From: Pseudomonadota bacterium
GTDB lineage: Bacteria; Pseudomonadota; Gammaproteobacteria; Burkholderiales; Ferrovaceae
Direction of reading: 5' to 3'
Assembly (NCBI GenBank): GCA_021805445.1
Contig: JAJZFH010000066.1
Coordinates: forward strand, 1 to 64,000
Length of the DNA: 64,000 bases
Every line of letters begins with the position of its first letter. Within the stretch, counting starts at the first letter, position 1. Of this stretch, positions 34,369-43,627 are shown in pieces. The position numbers and the translations under genes are program-made. The notes beneath the pieces were generated by a model. That model made no database searches. It was given only the letters and a program-made list of their open reading frames with translations, and was not told the DNA's origin.

Positions 34369-35043
34369 TCAGTTCTCCCGCCGTCCGAACAAAATCGTTC
34401 CCAGTCGCAATAGTGTAGCGCCTTCTTCCAGTGCCAGCGGATAATCTCCCGACATCCCCATGGACAGGGTATCCAGGGAATGGCCCGCCGCACGCAGAGA
34501 GTCCAGTTGTTGGCGCAGTGCCGCAAAGTGACGGCGGGTGGTGTCTTCGCCCCCCTGAAAGGGGGCTGGAGGCGCCATCAGACCGCGCAGAGTCACGCCC
34601 GGCATCTGTGCCACCGCCTCGGCCAACGCCGGGAGTTGAGCAGGACCGACGCCCCCTTTGCTGGCTTCCCCGCTGATATTGACCTGCAGGCAAATGGGCA
34701 GGGGGGGCTGACCGTCTCCCATCCGAACCTCGGACAAGCGCCGGGCCTGACCTTCCTCCGTCACGCCATGAACCCAGTGGAAGCGGGACGCGATGAGGCG
34801 CGTTTTATTGCGCTGGATGCGCCCGATGAAATGCCACTCGAGGTCGGTACGTCCCACCCGGTCCTGCTTCTCGAGGGCTTCCTGGACATAACTTTCACCG
34901 AAAAGACGCACGCCTGCCTCGGCGGCGGCACGAATCTCGGCCACCCCCTGCCCTTTGCTCACCGCAATCACGCGAATTTCCCGTGGGGGGGTCAGGGAAG
35001 CGAGGACCGCCTGGATTTGCCGCCATCTCGAGACATCGAACAT
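34369..35043 (-). CDS. yggS: PLP homeostasis protein (YggS/PROSC family)
   Basis: The 224-residue single-domain TIM-barrel binds pyridoxal phosphate. The Schiff-base lysine is in RVIAVSKGQ (about residue 30). FGESYVQEALEK, WHFIGRIQRNK, VNISGEASKGGV and LSMGMSGDYPLALEEGATLLRLGTILFG are the family landmarks. YggS keeps free PLP low and affects amino acid pools. It is separated by 2 bp from proC and starts 61 bp from the divergent DUF971 gene. Confidence 0.96.
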   Translation of the reverse strand: MFDVSRWRQIQAVLASLTPPREIRVIAVSKGQGVAEIRAAAEAGVRLFGESYVQEALEKQDRVGRTDLEWHFIGRIQRNKTRLIASRFHWVHGVTEEGQARRLSEVRMGDGQPPLPICLQVNISGEASKGGVGPAQLPALAEAVAQMPGVTLRGLMAPPAPFQGGEDTTRRHFAALRQQLDSLRAAGHSLDTLSMGMSGDYPLALEEGATLLRLGTILFGRREN

Positions 35044-35104
35044 TACAAACCATTTAGGGTATCATCACAGGCTGAGATTTTAACCTTTATTGCGGAGAAT
35101 GGTT

Positions 35105-35482
35105 ATGGCAGGTTTGACACCGGACACTCCCTGGCCCACGGAAATCACCCTTCAGCAGGTCACGCGCGTCCTTGATGTCGTCTTCAGTGACGGTCGCCAG
35201 TATCACTTTCCCATCGAATTTCTCCGGGTCCATTCTCCCTCGGCAGAAGTCCGGGGTCACGGCCCCGGTCAGGAAACCCTGCAGACCGGAAAACGTCAGG
35301 TAGGTATCCAGGAAATCGTTCCGGTCGGACAGTATGCCATCCAGTTGCGCTTTACCGATGGGCATGAAACCGGCATCTATTCCTGGGACTATCTCCTCGA
35401 TCTGGGCCGTCATCAGGAGGAATACTGGGCCGACTACCTCAACCGCATGGAAGCCGTCGGCGCCAGCCGCGATGCCCACTGA
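35105..35482 (+). CDS. DUF971 (gamma-butyrobetaine hydroxylase N-terminal-like) protein
   Basis: The 125-residue protein carries a DUF971 fold ([37 protein letters not shown] ... [19 protein letters not shown]). Family members are small zinc- or iron-linked proteins, and in betaproteobacteria the gene is commonly next to ubiE. ATG at 35105 is chosen because GGAG lies about 7 nt upstream; ATG at 35099 would be too close. Function unknown, possibly iron-sulfur or ubiquinone related by context. Confidence 0.9.
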   Translation: MAGLTPDTPWPTEITLQQVTRVLDVVFSDGRQYHFPIEFLRVHSPSAEVRGHGPGQETLQTGKRQVGIQEIVPVGQYAIQLRFTDGHETGIYSWDYLLDLGRHQEEYWADYLNRMEAVGASRDAH

Positions 35483-35486
35483 CATC

Positions 35487-36218
35487 ATGACGAACACCCA
35501 CTTCGGTTTCCAATCCGTGGCGGAAAACGAAAAGGCCGACAAGGTCGCGGCGGTTTTCGACTCGGTGGCTTCCCGCTACGATGTGATGAACGACCTCATG
35601 TCGGTGGGCATGCACCGTCTCTGGAAGAAATTCACCCTGCAGGTATCCGGCGTTCGTTCCGGACAACGGGTTCTCGATCTGGCCTCGGGCAGCGGCGACC
35701 TGGCGCGAGGTTTTGCGAAAAAGACGGGCAAGGAAGGGCAGGTCGTCATGACCGACATCAACCCGGCCATGCTCAGCCGTGGACGGGACCGGGCCATCGA
35801 CCAGGGGTATCTGCTCCCCACCCTGCAATGTGATGCCGAACGGTTGCCCTTCCCCGCCGGTTACTTCGATTGTGTCAGCGTGGCCTTCGGACTACGCAAC
35901 ATGACCCACAAGGAGCGGGCTCTCGAAGAAATGTACCGGGTCCTGAAACCCGGCGGTTGTGCCCTGATCCTGGAATTCTCCAAAATCTGGGAACCGCTCA
36001 AGCCTTTCTACGACCTCTACTCTTTTCAGGTGATTCCCAAAATTGGACGATGGGTCGCCGACGATGAAGCAAGCTACCAGTATCTGGCCGAATCCATCCG
36101 CATGCATCCGGATCAGGAAACCCTGGGCACCCTGATGAACCAGGCACATTTCGAAAATGTCGAATGGTTCAATCTGAGTGCGGGCGTGGTCGCCCTGCAC
36201 CGAGGGTATAAATGGTGA
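35487..36218 (+). CDS. ubiE: Ubiquinone/menaquinone C-methyltransferase
   Basis: UbiE carries out C-methylation of demethylmenaquinone or of the ubiquinone precursor. The sequence [20 protein letters not shown] starts the family alignment; [22 protein letters not shown] motif [26 protein letters not shown] and [20 protein letters not shown] are diagnostic. I use ATG 35487 (MTNTHFGF, as in relatives); ATG 35472 is in frame and overlaps the DUF971 stop. First gene of ubiE-ubiJ-ubiB. Confidence 0.97.
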   Translation: MTNTHFGFQSVAENEKADKVAAVFDSVASRYDVMNDLMSVGMHRLWKKFTLQVSGVRSGQRVLDLASGSGDLARGFAKKTGKEGQVVMTDINPAMLSRGRDRAIDQGYLLPTLQCDAERLPFPAGYFDCVSVAFGLRNMTHKERALEEMYRVLKPGGCALILEFSKIWEPLKPFYDLYSFQVIPKIGRWVADDEASYQYLAESIRMHPDQETLGTLMNQAHFENVEWFNLSAGVVALHRGYKW

Positions 36219-36793
36219 TGAGAGACCCCGCCCAGACCGTCTCACACGCTCTCCATGCCCTATTGGATACGGCGCCCTGGGCGTTGGAACGGCTTCGGCC
36301 CTTCGCCGGACAAACGCTGGTCCTGAATGTGGGGACCTGGACCCTGTTTTTCACCATCGATGAGCGCGGTTCCCTGGTGCTGAACCGGGAGCGCCCATCC
36401 GCGCCCGCACTGACCCTCGACCTGTCACCCTCTGCCCTGCCTCTGCTGCTCCTGCGCCCGGAAGAGGCGCTTCACCACCTGCATCTGTCCGGGAACAGCG
36501 CCTTGGCCACCGAGATCGGATTTCTGGCCAAACACTTCCGCCCGGATCTGGAAGAATTGCTGAGTCGAGTCGTGGGAGACCGGGGCGCTCATCGTCTGGG
36601 CCATTTTTTCAGGCAGGGCAGTGCCTGGGCACGGGAAACGCTGTCCCGTTCCCAGAGCATGCTCCAGGAATACGCGACGGAAGAAATTCACCTGCTCCCC
36701 AGCCGGGCCCAGGCTCGACGTTTCGCCCTGCAAGTACACCAGCTGGATGAAGACCTCGGGCACCTGGAACAACGCCTGGGCAGACTACTCTGA
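36212..36793 (+). CDS. ubiJ: Ubiquinone biosynthesis accessory factor UbiJ
   Basis: The 193-residue protein has an SCP2-type lipid-binding domain in its first 120 residues ([23 protein letters not shown] ... [20 protein letters not shown]). A helical tail follows (LHQ-type coiled coil, [22 protein letters not shown]). UbiJ presents ubiquinone intermediates to the aerobic Ubi complex. It overlaps ubiE by 7 bp and ubiB by 1 bp. Confidence 0.92.
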   Translation: MVMRDPAQTVSHALHALLDTAPWALERLRPFAGQTLVLNVGTWTLFFTIDERGSLVLNRERPSAPALTLDLSPSALPLLLLRPEEALHHLHLSGNSALATEIGFLAKHFRPDLEELLSRVVGDRGAHRLGHFFRQGSAWARETLSRSQSMLQEYATEEIHLLPSRAQARRFALQVHQLDEDLGHLEQRLGRLL

Positions 36794-38343
36794 TGCGGAT
36801 CTGGCGGGTTGCTTTCATCCTTTATGTCGTCCTGCGCTATGGCCTCGACGAACTGGTGCTGGCCCATGACCGTTTGGGCCCCCTGCGCCGACTCAGCCGT
36901 TCCCTGCTGTTCTGGCGCCATTTCAGCACGCCCCGCGCACTTCGCCTGCGCCTGGCCCTGGAACGCCTGGGGCCCATTTTCGTCAAATTCGGTCAGGCCC
37001 TCTCCACCCGGCGCGATCTGATCCCGCCAGACATTGCCGACGAACTGGCCCGCCTTCAGGACCAAGTCCCCCCCTTTCCCGGAGAAGAGGCCGTCCGAAT
37101 CCTGGAAAAGATCTATGGGCGCCCCTTGTCCCAGGTCTTTACCGAATTCGACATCGAACCCATCGCCAGCGCTTCCGTCGCCCAGGTCCATTTTGCCGTT
37201 CTCAAAAACGGCAAACAAGCGGCGGTCAAAATTCTGCGCCCCGAGGTGGACCGTGTCATCCAGCGCGACGTCGCCCTCATGCTCACCCTGGCCCGACTGC
37301 TCGAATACGGGTTCAAGGAGGCCCGGCGCCTGCGCCCGGTGGAAGTGGTGGCCGAATTTCGCAAGCATCTGTCCGACGAGTTGGACCTGATGGTGGAGGC
37401 TTCCAACGCCAGCCAGTTGCGCCGTAATTTCTCCGACCGGCGCCTGCTCATCATCCCCGAAGTCTACTGGGATTACTGCGATACCCGGGTGATGGTCATG
37501 GAACGCATGTTCGGCACGCCCATCAGTCAGGTGGACCGGCTACGCGCACGAGGCGTGGATATTCCAAAACTGGCGCGCGATGGCGTGGAAATCTTCTTCA
37601 CCCAGGTTTTCCGGGATGGCTTCTTTCATGCCGACATGCATCCGGGCAATATCCAGGTCGCCGAGGACGGGCGTTACATCGGCCTGGATTTCGGCATCAT
37701 CGGCACCTTGACCGCCGAGGACAAAAGTTATCTGGCACAAAATTTTCTGGCATTTTTCCAACGCGACTATCAACGCGTGGCCGAAGCCCATATCGAAGCC
37801 GGATGGGTACCCGCCCATACCCGCTCCAACGAGTTCGAATCGGCCATTCGCTCGGTCTGTGAACCTATTTTTGACAAACCCCTGCGCGAAATTTCCTTCG
37901 GCAAGGTACTGTTGCGCCTCTTTCAGGTTTCCCGCCGCTTTCAGATGGAAATTCAACCCCAACTGGTCCTGCTGCAAAAAACCCTGCTGAATGTGGAAGG
38001 ATTGGGGCGGGATCTCGACCCCGAACTGGATCTGTGGAAAACCGCCAAACCTTTCCTGGAACGCTGGATGAGCGAACAAGTGGGTTGGCGGGGACTGATC
38101 AAGGCCATCAAACAGGAAGGCGGGCAATGGGTCACTCTGGTCCCCCAACTCCCCCGTCTGGTCCATCGCGCCCTCGAGGACGGCGTCCAACGAAACGCCC
38201 TGGTCGGCGAAGTGGCGCGGTTGCGTCGACAACACCATCAAACCCAGCGCTGGATGATCTTCCTGATGGTTGGAATGGGACTCCTCTTCGGGATTTTGCT
38301 GGCGCTGGCATGGATGATCTGGATGGACGTTCCGGCCAACTAG
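36793..38343 (+). CDS. ubiB: Ubiquinone biosynthesis regulatory protein kinase UbiB
   Basis: UbiB is an atypical ABC1/ADCK kinase-like ATPase needed for ubiquinone synthesis. Of its 516 residues, [32 protein letters not shown] (KxGQ motif, about 55-85), the Ala-rich loop [11 protein letters not shown] (about 130), [11 protein letters not shown] (catalytic loop, about 277) and [10 protein letters not shown] (metal loop) are all visible. Two C-terminal membrane helices (about 478-512) anchor it. The start overlaps the ubiJ stop (TGATG). Confidence 0.97.
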   Translation: MRIWRVAFILYVVLRYGLDELVLAHDRLGPLRRLSRSLLFWRHFSTPRALRLRLALERLGPIFVKFGQALSTRRDLIPPDIADELARLQDQVPPFPGEEAVRILEKIYGRPLSQVFTEFDIEPIASASVAQVHFAVLKNGKQAAVKILRPEVDRVIQRDVALMLTLARLLEYGFKEARRLRPVEVVAEFRKHLSDELDLMVEASNASQLRRNFSDRRLLIIPEVYWDYCDTRVMVMERMFGTPISQVDRLRARGVDIPKLARDGVEIFFTQVFRDGFFHADMHPGNIQVAEDGRYIGLDFGIIGTLTAEDKSYLAQNFLAFFQRDYQRVAEAHIEAGWVPAHTRSNEFESAIRSVCEPIFDKPLREISFGKVLLRLFQVSRRFQMEIQPQLVLLQKTLLNVEGLGRDLDPELDLWKTAKPFLERWMSEQVGWRGLIKAIKQEGGQWVTLVPQLPRLVHRALEDGVQRNALVGEVARLRRQHHQTQRWMIFLMVGMGLLFGILLALAWMIWMDVPAN

Positions 38344-38382
38344 CGTACCCCCCTTTTCTTCTCAACTCATGGACTGCCGACT

Positions 38383-38922
38383 ATGCGCTATCGTCTGGGC
38401 TCAGATGCCCCCCAGGTTTCTCCCTCTGCCTTCATCGAAGAAAGCGCCACCCTCATCGGCAAGGTCATTCTGGAAGATCAGACCAGCGTATGGTGCCAGG
38501 CGGTCCTGCGGGGGGACAATGAGCCGATTCGCATCGGACGACGCAGTAATGTGCAGGATGGCGCACTGCTCCATACCGACCCGGGGGCTCCCCTCACCGT
38601 CGCAGACAACGTCAGTATCGGACATGGAGCGGTGTTGCATGGGTGTACGGTGGGGGCCGGTTCGCTGATCGGAATCCGGGCGGTGGTCCTGAATCATGCC
38701 GTCATCGGCAGGAACTGTTTGATTGGCGCCAATGCGCTGATCACCGAGGGCAAGCAGATCCCCGACAACTCTCTGGTGGTGGGGAGTCCGGGTCGGGTCA
38801 TCCGCACCCTGAACGCAGAGGAAATTGCCGGTCTGGCGCATAATGCCGAGGTGTACGTGAACCGTGCCGAACAATTCCGGAACACCTGCGTGCGTCTCCC
38901 CGACCCGCTTGCCCATGAATGA
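38383..38922 (+). CDS. Gamma-carbonic anhydrase family protein
   Basis: The 179-residue left-handed beta-helix protein has hexapeptide repeats from about residue 15 to 140 (IEESATLIGKVILEDQTSVW, IGHGAVLHGCTVGAGSLIGI). The zinc-ligand histidines of the family are present in LLHTDPG, IGHG and LHG. It is closest to the YrdA/PaaY group, in which carbonic anhydrase activity varies. It overlaps the hydrolase gene by 8 bp. Confidence 0.9.
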   Translation: MRYRLGSDAPQVSPSAFIEESATLIGKVILEDQTSVWCQAVLRGDNEPIRIGRRSNVQDGALLHTDPGAPLTVADNVSIGHGAVLHGCTVGAGSLIGIRAVVLNHAVIGRNCLIGANALITEGKQIPDNSLVVGSPGRVIRTLNAEEIAGLAHNAEVYVNRAEQFRNTCVRLPDPLAHE

Positions 38923-39526
38923 CTTCTCTTCCGAAACCCGCCTGATCCCCGGCCCTGCCGGTCTTCTGGAAACCGTCATCGACCGTCCCGTGGGCCTTGC
39001 CCGTGGTCTGGCCCTGGTGGCCCACCCCCATCCGCTGTTTGGCGGCACCCTGAACAACAAGGTCACCCAGACCCTGGCTCGCGCATTCACTGATCTGGGT
39101 TACGTCACCTGGCGCATGAACTTTCGGGGCGTGGGCAACAGTACCGGAAATTTCACGCACGGACGGGGCGAAACGGAAGACTGGCTGGCCCTCCACGCGC
39201 GCGCCGCCCAGGAAACGCCCGGAGTCCCGCTGCTGTTGGGCGGCTTTTCCTTTGGGGCCTTCGTCATGACCGAAGTTGCCCGCACCCTGCCCTGTCAGCG
39301 TCTGGTCCTGGTGGCGCCGGCCGTGGGTCATTTCCCCGTGGGCACCGTCCAGCCCCAAACGCTCGTCGTACACGGAGAACGGGATACCACCGTGCCTCTG
39401 ACGGATGTGCTGCACTGGGCCGAGCCGCAGGACCTTCCCGTCCTGGTGGTCCCCGGCGCCGACCATTTCTTTCATCAACGCTTGATCCTGTTGCGCAACT
39501 GGGTTAGTCTGGTCTGTCGTTCCTAA
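38915..39526 (+). CDS. Alpha/beta hydrolase
   Basis: This 203-residue small alpha/beta hydrolase of the type often annotated alpha/beta hydrolase or dienelactone-hydrolase-like has ALVAHPHPLFGGTLNNKVTQ near residue 30, NFRGVGNSTG near 65 and the nucleophile elbow GGFSFGAF near 105. The acid is in VVHGERDTTVPL and the catalytic His in VPGADHFFHQRL. ATG 38915 is the first start that fits the family. Natural substrate unknown. Confidence 0.9.
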   Translation: MNDFSSETRLIPGPAGLLETVIDRPVGLARGLALVAHPHPLFGGTLNNKVTQTLARAFTDLGYVTWRMNFRGVGNSTGNFTHGRGETEDWLALHARAAQETPGVPLLLGGFSFGAFVMTEVARTLPCQRLVLVAPAVGHFPVGTVQPQTLVVHGERDTTVPLTDVLHWAEPQDLPVLVVPGADHFFHQRLILLRNWVSLVCRS

Positions 39527-39544
39527 CCTTCCTTCGAGAAACCC

Positions 39545-39970
39545 GTGCTGCTGCTTTCGATCAAATCCTTCCATATCATGGCCATGGTGACCTGGTTTGC
39601 CGGATTGTTCTACCTTCCTCGTCTCTTCGTCTATCATGCACAATGCCCGGCATCGGATACGCTGGGACGGGAACGCTTCAAAATCATGGAGCGCAAGTTA
39701 TTCTGGGGCATCACCACCCCCGGCGGCGTATTGACCCTCCTGTCCGGCCTGTTCATGGCCTTCGGGCTGGATGACCGGGGCGGCTGGCTCTATGCCAAAC
39801 TGGCCCTCGTGACCTTGCTGGTGGCCTACCATGTCTGGTGTGGTGCCCTGGTCAAAACCTTTGCCCGGGACCGCAATCCGCACGGTCATGTCTGGTACCG
39901 CTGGTTCAATGAATTCCCCGTGCTGATTCTCGTCCCCGTGGTCATTCTGGTGGTCTTCAAACCCTTCTGA
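39545..39970 (+). CDS. hemJ: Protoporphyrinogen oxidase HemJ family protein
   Basis: The 141-residue membrane protein has four predicted helices. SIKSFHIMAMVTWFAGLFYLPRLFVYHA holds the conserved His, and GLLTLxxG-type (GGVLTLLSGLFMAF), KLALVTLLVAYHVWCG and WYRWFNEFPVLILVPVVILVVFKPF follow. HemJ oxidises protoporphyrinogen IX in haem synthesis in bacteria lacking HemG/HemY. The likely start is GTG at 39545. Confidence 0.93.
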   Translation: MLLLSIKSFHIMAMVTWFAGLFYLPRLFVYHAQCPASDTLGRERFKIMERKLFWGITTPGGVLTLLSGLFMAFGLDDRGGWLYAKLALVTLLVAYHVWCGALVKTFARDRNPHGHVWYRWFNEFPVLILVPVVILVVFKPF

Positions 39971-39978
39971 GTCTCTTC

Positions 39979-41133
39979 ATGAATCCTCCCGACCAAACTT
40001 TTTTCTGCCCATGTCCACGCGGACTGGAAGACGTGCTATCCCAGGAACTGGCTTCCCTGGGCGCTTCGGACATCACACCCCGGGACTCCGGGGTCGGTTT
40101 TACGGGGAATTATCCCCTGGCCATGCGGGTCAATCTGGAAAGTCGCCTCGCCAGTCGGGTTCTCTGGCAAGTGGCCAAGGGCCCCTATCATTCCGAACAG
40201 GATCTCTACGATCAGGCCGTGCGCTTGCCCTGGAGTGACTGGTTCTGCGTGGAACGAACCCTGAAGGTCGATACCCGGGCGCACCATTCTCCCTTGCGCA
40301 GTCTGGATTTTGCCACGCTACGCATCAAGGATGCTCTCTGCGACCATTTTCGTGCGCAACAGGGTCAGCGCCCTTCCATCGATACCCATCAACCCGAAAT
40401 CCGTGTCTATCTGTTTCTGGATGCCACCCATTTCACCCTGTCCCTGGACACCTCGGGCGATGCGCTGTTCAAGCGCGGGACACGACCGGAGGGCGGCGAT
40501 GCGCCCCTGAAGCGCAACCTGGCGGCCGGACTGCTGGCCCTGGCCCAGTGGCAGCCCGGGGGGCCCCTGCTCGATGCCTTCTGCGGCGCAGGCACGATCT
40601 TGCTGGAGGCAGCGGAGCAAAGTTTGCAGCGCGCGCCAGGACTGAACCGTTCCTTTGCCTTTGAGCGCCTGCACTCGTGGCCGGTGGCCCGGCATTGGCC
40701 CGCCTTGCTCGAGGAAGCCCATGCCCGGGTCCTGCCGCCCACCGCTTTGCCCCTGTGGGGCCAGGATCTGAAAGGCGATGCCCTGGAACTCACCCGCCTC
40801 AACTTGGCCGCAGCCGGACTGGAAGGGTGTGTGACCCTGAAGCAGGTCAACGTGCTGGAGTCCTCCCCGCCCTGCCCCTCGGGGCTGCTCCTCAGCAACC
40901 TGCCCTATGGGGTACGGCTCGGGGAACAAGCCGAGTTGTCTCTTTTTTATCCCGCCCTGGGCAATACCCTGAAGCAGCGTTATGCCGGCTGGACGGCCTG
41001 CCTGTTCAGCGCTGACCTGAGCCTCCCCAAATCCCTGCGTCTCAAGGTCACGCGCCGCACCCCCTTGTACAATGGCGCCCTCGAGTGTCGCCTGTTCCGT
41101 ATACCCCTGGTGCAAGGGTCAAACCGCACCTGA
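39979..41133 (+). CDS. THUMP-domain 23S rRNA guanine methyltransferase (RlmL N-terminal-type)
   Basis: The protein has 384 residues. A THUMP RNA-binding domain (about 50-155) is preceded by PCPRGLEDVLSQELASLG and followed by RGTRPEGGDAPLKRNLAAGLL, the signature of the RlmL/COG0116 group. The methyltransferase core has LLDAFCGAGTILLEAAE and the NLPYG catalytic motif (NPPY-type) of N2-guanine enzymes. It lacks the second RlmK half found in E. coli RlmKL, as is usual for betaproteobacterial homologues. Confidence 0.93.
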   Translation: MNPPDQTFFCPCPRGLEDVLSQELASLGASDITPRDSGVGFTGNYPLAMRVNLESRLASRVLWQVAKGPYHSEQDLYDQAVRLPWSDWFCVERTLKVDTRAHHSPLRSLDFATLRIKDALCDHFRAQQGQRPSIDTHQPEIRVYLFLDATHFTLSLDTSGDALFKRGTRPEGGDAPLKRNLAAGLLALAQWQPGGPLLDAFCGAGTILLEAAEQSLQRAPGLNRSFAFERLHSWPVARHWPALLEEAHARVLPPTALPLWGQDLKGDALELTRLNLAAAGLEGCVTLKQVNVLESSPPCPSGLLLSNLPYGVRLGEQAELSLFYPALGNTLKQRYAGWTACLFSADLSLPKSLRLKVTRRTPLYNGALECRLFRIPLVQGSNRT

Positions 41134-41159
41134 AGAGAAGGATGAGCGCCAACGACTTG

Positions 41160-41193
41160 CTGTAATATGACAGTCACATGAAGGGCGTATAAC
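41160..41193 (+). promoter_or_regulatory. Pho box and -10 of the phoBR promoter
   Basis: CTGTAATATGACAGTCAC (41160-41177) matches the PhoB box (CTGTCAT, 4-bp AT-rich spacer, CTGTCAC) with one mismatch per repeat. It is followed after 10 bp by TATAAC (41188-41193). Box-to--10 spacing is that of PhoB-activated promoters, so phoBR is probably autoregulated. Confidence 0.72.
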
Positions 41194-41201
41194 ACTCCCT
41201 C

Positions 41202-41933
41202 ATGGACACGCATATCGAAGTCATCCCCCCTATGGAGGCGAATTTGGGAGCCCATATTCTGGTCGTGGAAGACGAAGTCGCCATTCAGGAATTGATCACC
41301 CTCAATCTGGCTCAGGCCGGTCACGAGACCGAAGTCGCCTCCGATGGACTGGAGGCCCTTTCGCGCGTGCAGGACATGCTCCCCGACCTGATCCTGGTGG
41401 ACTGGATGTTGCCCGGCATGAGCGGGCTGGATCTGGTCCGACGCCTGCGCGCCCACCAGCGGACACAGCGCATCCCCATCATCATGCTGACGGCACGAGT
41501 CGATGAATCGGACAAATTGCTCGGACTGGAATCCGGCGCCGATGATTACATCACCAAGCCCTTCTCGATCCGGGAACTGAATGCACGCATCAAGGCCGTG
41601 TTGCGCCGACGCGCCCCCCAGATGACGGAAGATCTGGTCCTCTTCAACACCTTGTCCCTGGACCCCGCCACCCACCGGGTTCATGCGGGGGCCACGGAGA
41701 TCCTGCTGGGTCCCACCGAGTTCAAGTTGCTCCACTTTTTCATGACTCACCCGGAGCGCGTCTATTCCCGGACCCAGATTCTCGATCATGTCTGGGGAGA
41801 TCACATTTTCATCGAAGAACGCACGGTGGATGTCCACATCCGCCGTCTCCGCTCAGCCCTGGAAACCACCGACAACGACCGGTTTCTGCAAACCGTTCGA
41901 GGCGCGGGCTACCGCCTGACAGCCCTCACCTGA
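41202..41933 (+). CDS. phoB: Phosphate regulon response regulator PhoB
   Basis: The 243-residue OmpR-class regulator has a receiver domain (about 15-130) with acidic pocket VVEDE, phospho-acceptor Asp in LILVDWMLPGMSG, and T/K residues in IIMLTARVDE and YITKPFS. The winged-helix DNA-binding domain (about 150-240: ILLGPTEFKLLHFFMTHPERVYSRTQILDHVWG, RTVDVHIRRLRSALE) is PhoB-like. If the promoter above is right, transcription begins about 41200, so ATG 41202 would be leaderless; ATG 41232 (MEANLGAHILVVEDE) is a good alternative start. Confidence 0.93.
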   Translation: MDTHIEVIPPMEANLGAHILVVEDEVAIQELITLNLAQAGHETEVASDGLEALSRVQDMLPDLILVDWMLPGMSGLDLVRRLRAHQRTQRIPIIMLTARVDESDKLLGLESGADDYITKPFSIRELNARIKAVLRRRAPQMTEDLVLFNTLSLDPATHRVHAGATEILLGPTEFKLLHFFMTHPERVYSRTQILDHVWGDHIFIEERTVDVHIRRLRSALETTDNDRFLQTVRGAGYRLTALT

Positions 41934-42004
41934 GCGTATCTCTCCCCCTTACCCCGGTGAGGGTGGTACTCTTTGGTTTTTGGTTGATTGCGGGTTGATG
42001 GGTC

Positions 42005-43324
42005 ATGCGGTCGTTTGTCAGATACGTTCTGGGAGTTCTCGTCACGGTCCTGGTCCTGTGCGCCGGGATCACGGCCCTTTGGGGCTGGGCCTGGGGCCTG
42101 GGACTGCTGGCCCTGTTCATGGGTGCCGTGGCCGCACGGGACGCCTGGAAATTACAAACCCTGCACCACTGGCTTCAGGAACAGCAACTCTCCCCAGGAT
42201 ATCAGCCGGGACGGACCTGGGAACAGGTTTTCGGGCGACTGCATTCCCTGGAGCGGCGCATCGATGAAAACCAGGCCCGCCGGCAGGAGGCCATCGAGCG
42301 TTTCCAGCAGGTCCTGACCCTGTTGCCCAGCGGTATCGTGATCCTCGATCAAACCCACCGTATTCTCTGGTGCAACCCTGCCGCAGAATCTCATTTACAG
42401 ATTCACCTGGAGCAGGACCGGGGACAAAGCCTGCCTTATCTCATCCGCCAAACCGAGTTCCAGAATTTCCTGGACCAGAAACCCGCCCCTGACCATCGCT
42501 GCATCCTGCATCGACGCTCCCAACAGGATCTCTCCCTGGCCTTGCAACTCATCCCTTACAGTGCCCACGAACGCATGCTGGTCACTCAGGACATCACCCA
42601 ATGGGAACGGGACGAAAAGGTGCGGCGCGATTTCGTGGCCAATGTCTCCCATGAACTGCGCACCCCCCTCACCGTGCTGGGGGGGTTCATCGAAACCCTG
42701 CAAAACAGCGGCCCACTTCCGCCCACTACCCGGGAACGCATCTTTCAGACCATGGAAACCCAGACCGACCGCATGCGCCGACTGGTGGAAGAACTGCTCT
42801 CCCTGTCCCGTCTGGAAAGCCAGACCGGGGTTGCGCCGTTCATCCCCATTCCCCTTTCTGCCCTGCTCACCCAAATGCTGCAGATGGTCAGCCAGTTGAG
42901 CCAGGGGCAACATACCCTCGATACCCAGGGCCATTTCGATCAGCGCACCCTGCTGGGAATCGAAGCGGAACTCGTGAGCGCCTTCGGCAATCTGGTGGCC
43001 AATGCGGTCCGTTATACCCCGCCGGGAGGACAAATCACACTGTCCTGGCGCGAAGAGGGGGGGGAAGGTATTTTTACGGTGCACGATACGGGCATCGGCA
43101 TCTCTGCCGAACATATCCCCCGTCTCACGGAACGGTTCTATCGGGTGGATCAGGCCCGTTCCCGCGACACCGGGGGGACGGGCCTGGGATTGTCGATCGT
43201 CAAGCAAATCGCCCTGCATCACGACCTCACCCTCACCATTGACAGCCAACCGGACAAAGGCAGCACATTTGCCCTTCGTTTTCCTGCCCATCGTCTGGGA
43301 CTGCCCGAAAACGACGCGTCCTGA
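42005..43324 (+). CDS. phoR: Phosphate regulon sensor histidine kinase PhoR
   Basis: The 439-residue sensor has two N-terminal membrane helices (YVLGVLVTVLVLCAGITALW, then LGLLALFMGAVAA) separated by only a few residues, as in PhoR. A PAS domain (about 95-190, VLTLLPSGIVILDQTHRILWCN), H-box FVANVSHELRTPLTVLGGF (His near residue 218) and ATPase boxes NLVANAVRYTP, DTGIGIS and GTGLGLSIVKQIA follow. Lack of a periplasmic sensor domain fits control through the Pst/PhoU complex. It is 71 bp after phoB. Confidence 0.95.
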   Translation: MRSFVRYVLGVLVTVLVLCAGITALWGWAWGLGLLALFMGAVAARDAWKLQTLHHWLQEQQLSPGYQPGRTWEQVFGRLHSLERRIDENQARRQEAIERFQQVLTLLPSGIVILDQTHRILWCNPAAESHLQIHLEQDRGQSLPYLIRQTEFQNFLDQKPAPDHRCILHRRSQQDLSLALQLIPYSAHERMLVTQDITQWERDEKVRRDFVANVSHELRTPLTVLGGFIETLQNSGPLPPTTRERIFQTMETQTDRMRRLVEELLSLSRLESQTGVAPFIPIPLSALLTQMLQMVSQLSQGQHTLDTQGHFDQRTLLGIEAELVSAFGNLVANAVRYTPPGGQITLSWREEGGEGIFTVHDTGIGISAEHIPRLTERFYRVDQARSRDTGGTGLGLSIVKQIALHHDLTLTIDSQPDKGSTFALRFPAHRLGLPENDAS

Positions 43325-43356
43325 TAGAATGGAGGGACTTTTCTCAGAGATGCGCC

Positions 43357-43626
43357 ATGCCTTCCCAGGATATCCAGATCATCAACAAACTCGGGCTCCA
43401 CGCCCGCGCCTCCGCCAAACTGTCGCAAACCGCCTCGGCCTATCCCTGTGAGGTCAAGATCGGTCGCAATGGACGACAGGTCAATGCCAAGAGCATCATG
43501 GGCGTCATGATGCTGGCGGCGGGCCGCGGCAGCTGGGTCACGCTGGAAACGCACGGTGAAAAAGAAACGGAAGCACTCGAGGCGCTGTCCCACTTGATCG
43601 AAAACCGCTTCGACGAGGGCGAATGA
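43357..43626 (+). CDS. ptsH: Phosphocarrier protein HPr
   Basis: The 89-residue protein carries the phosphorylatable His in NKLGLHARASAKLSQTA (His15) and the regulatory Ser region AKSIMGVMMLAAGRGS (Ser46), the HPr kinase site, suggesting that HprK exists in the genome. It accepts phosphate from enzyme I, encoded one base downstream. No EIIA gene lies upstream here (phoR does). Confidence 0.96.
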   Translation: MPSQDIQIINKLGLHARASAKLSQTASAYPCEVKIGRNGRQVNAKSIMGVMMLAAGRGSWVTLETHGEKETEALEALSHLIENRFDEGE

Positions 43627-43627
43627 G

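Noticed and set aside
34367-34693. In-frame extension upstream of proC
   Set aside because: It lies wholly within yggS and reads as an arginine/glycine-rich non-protein sequence. The proC start with a ribosome-binding site at 34366 is clear.
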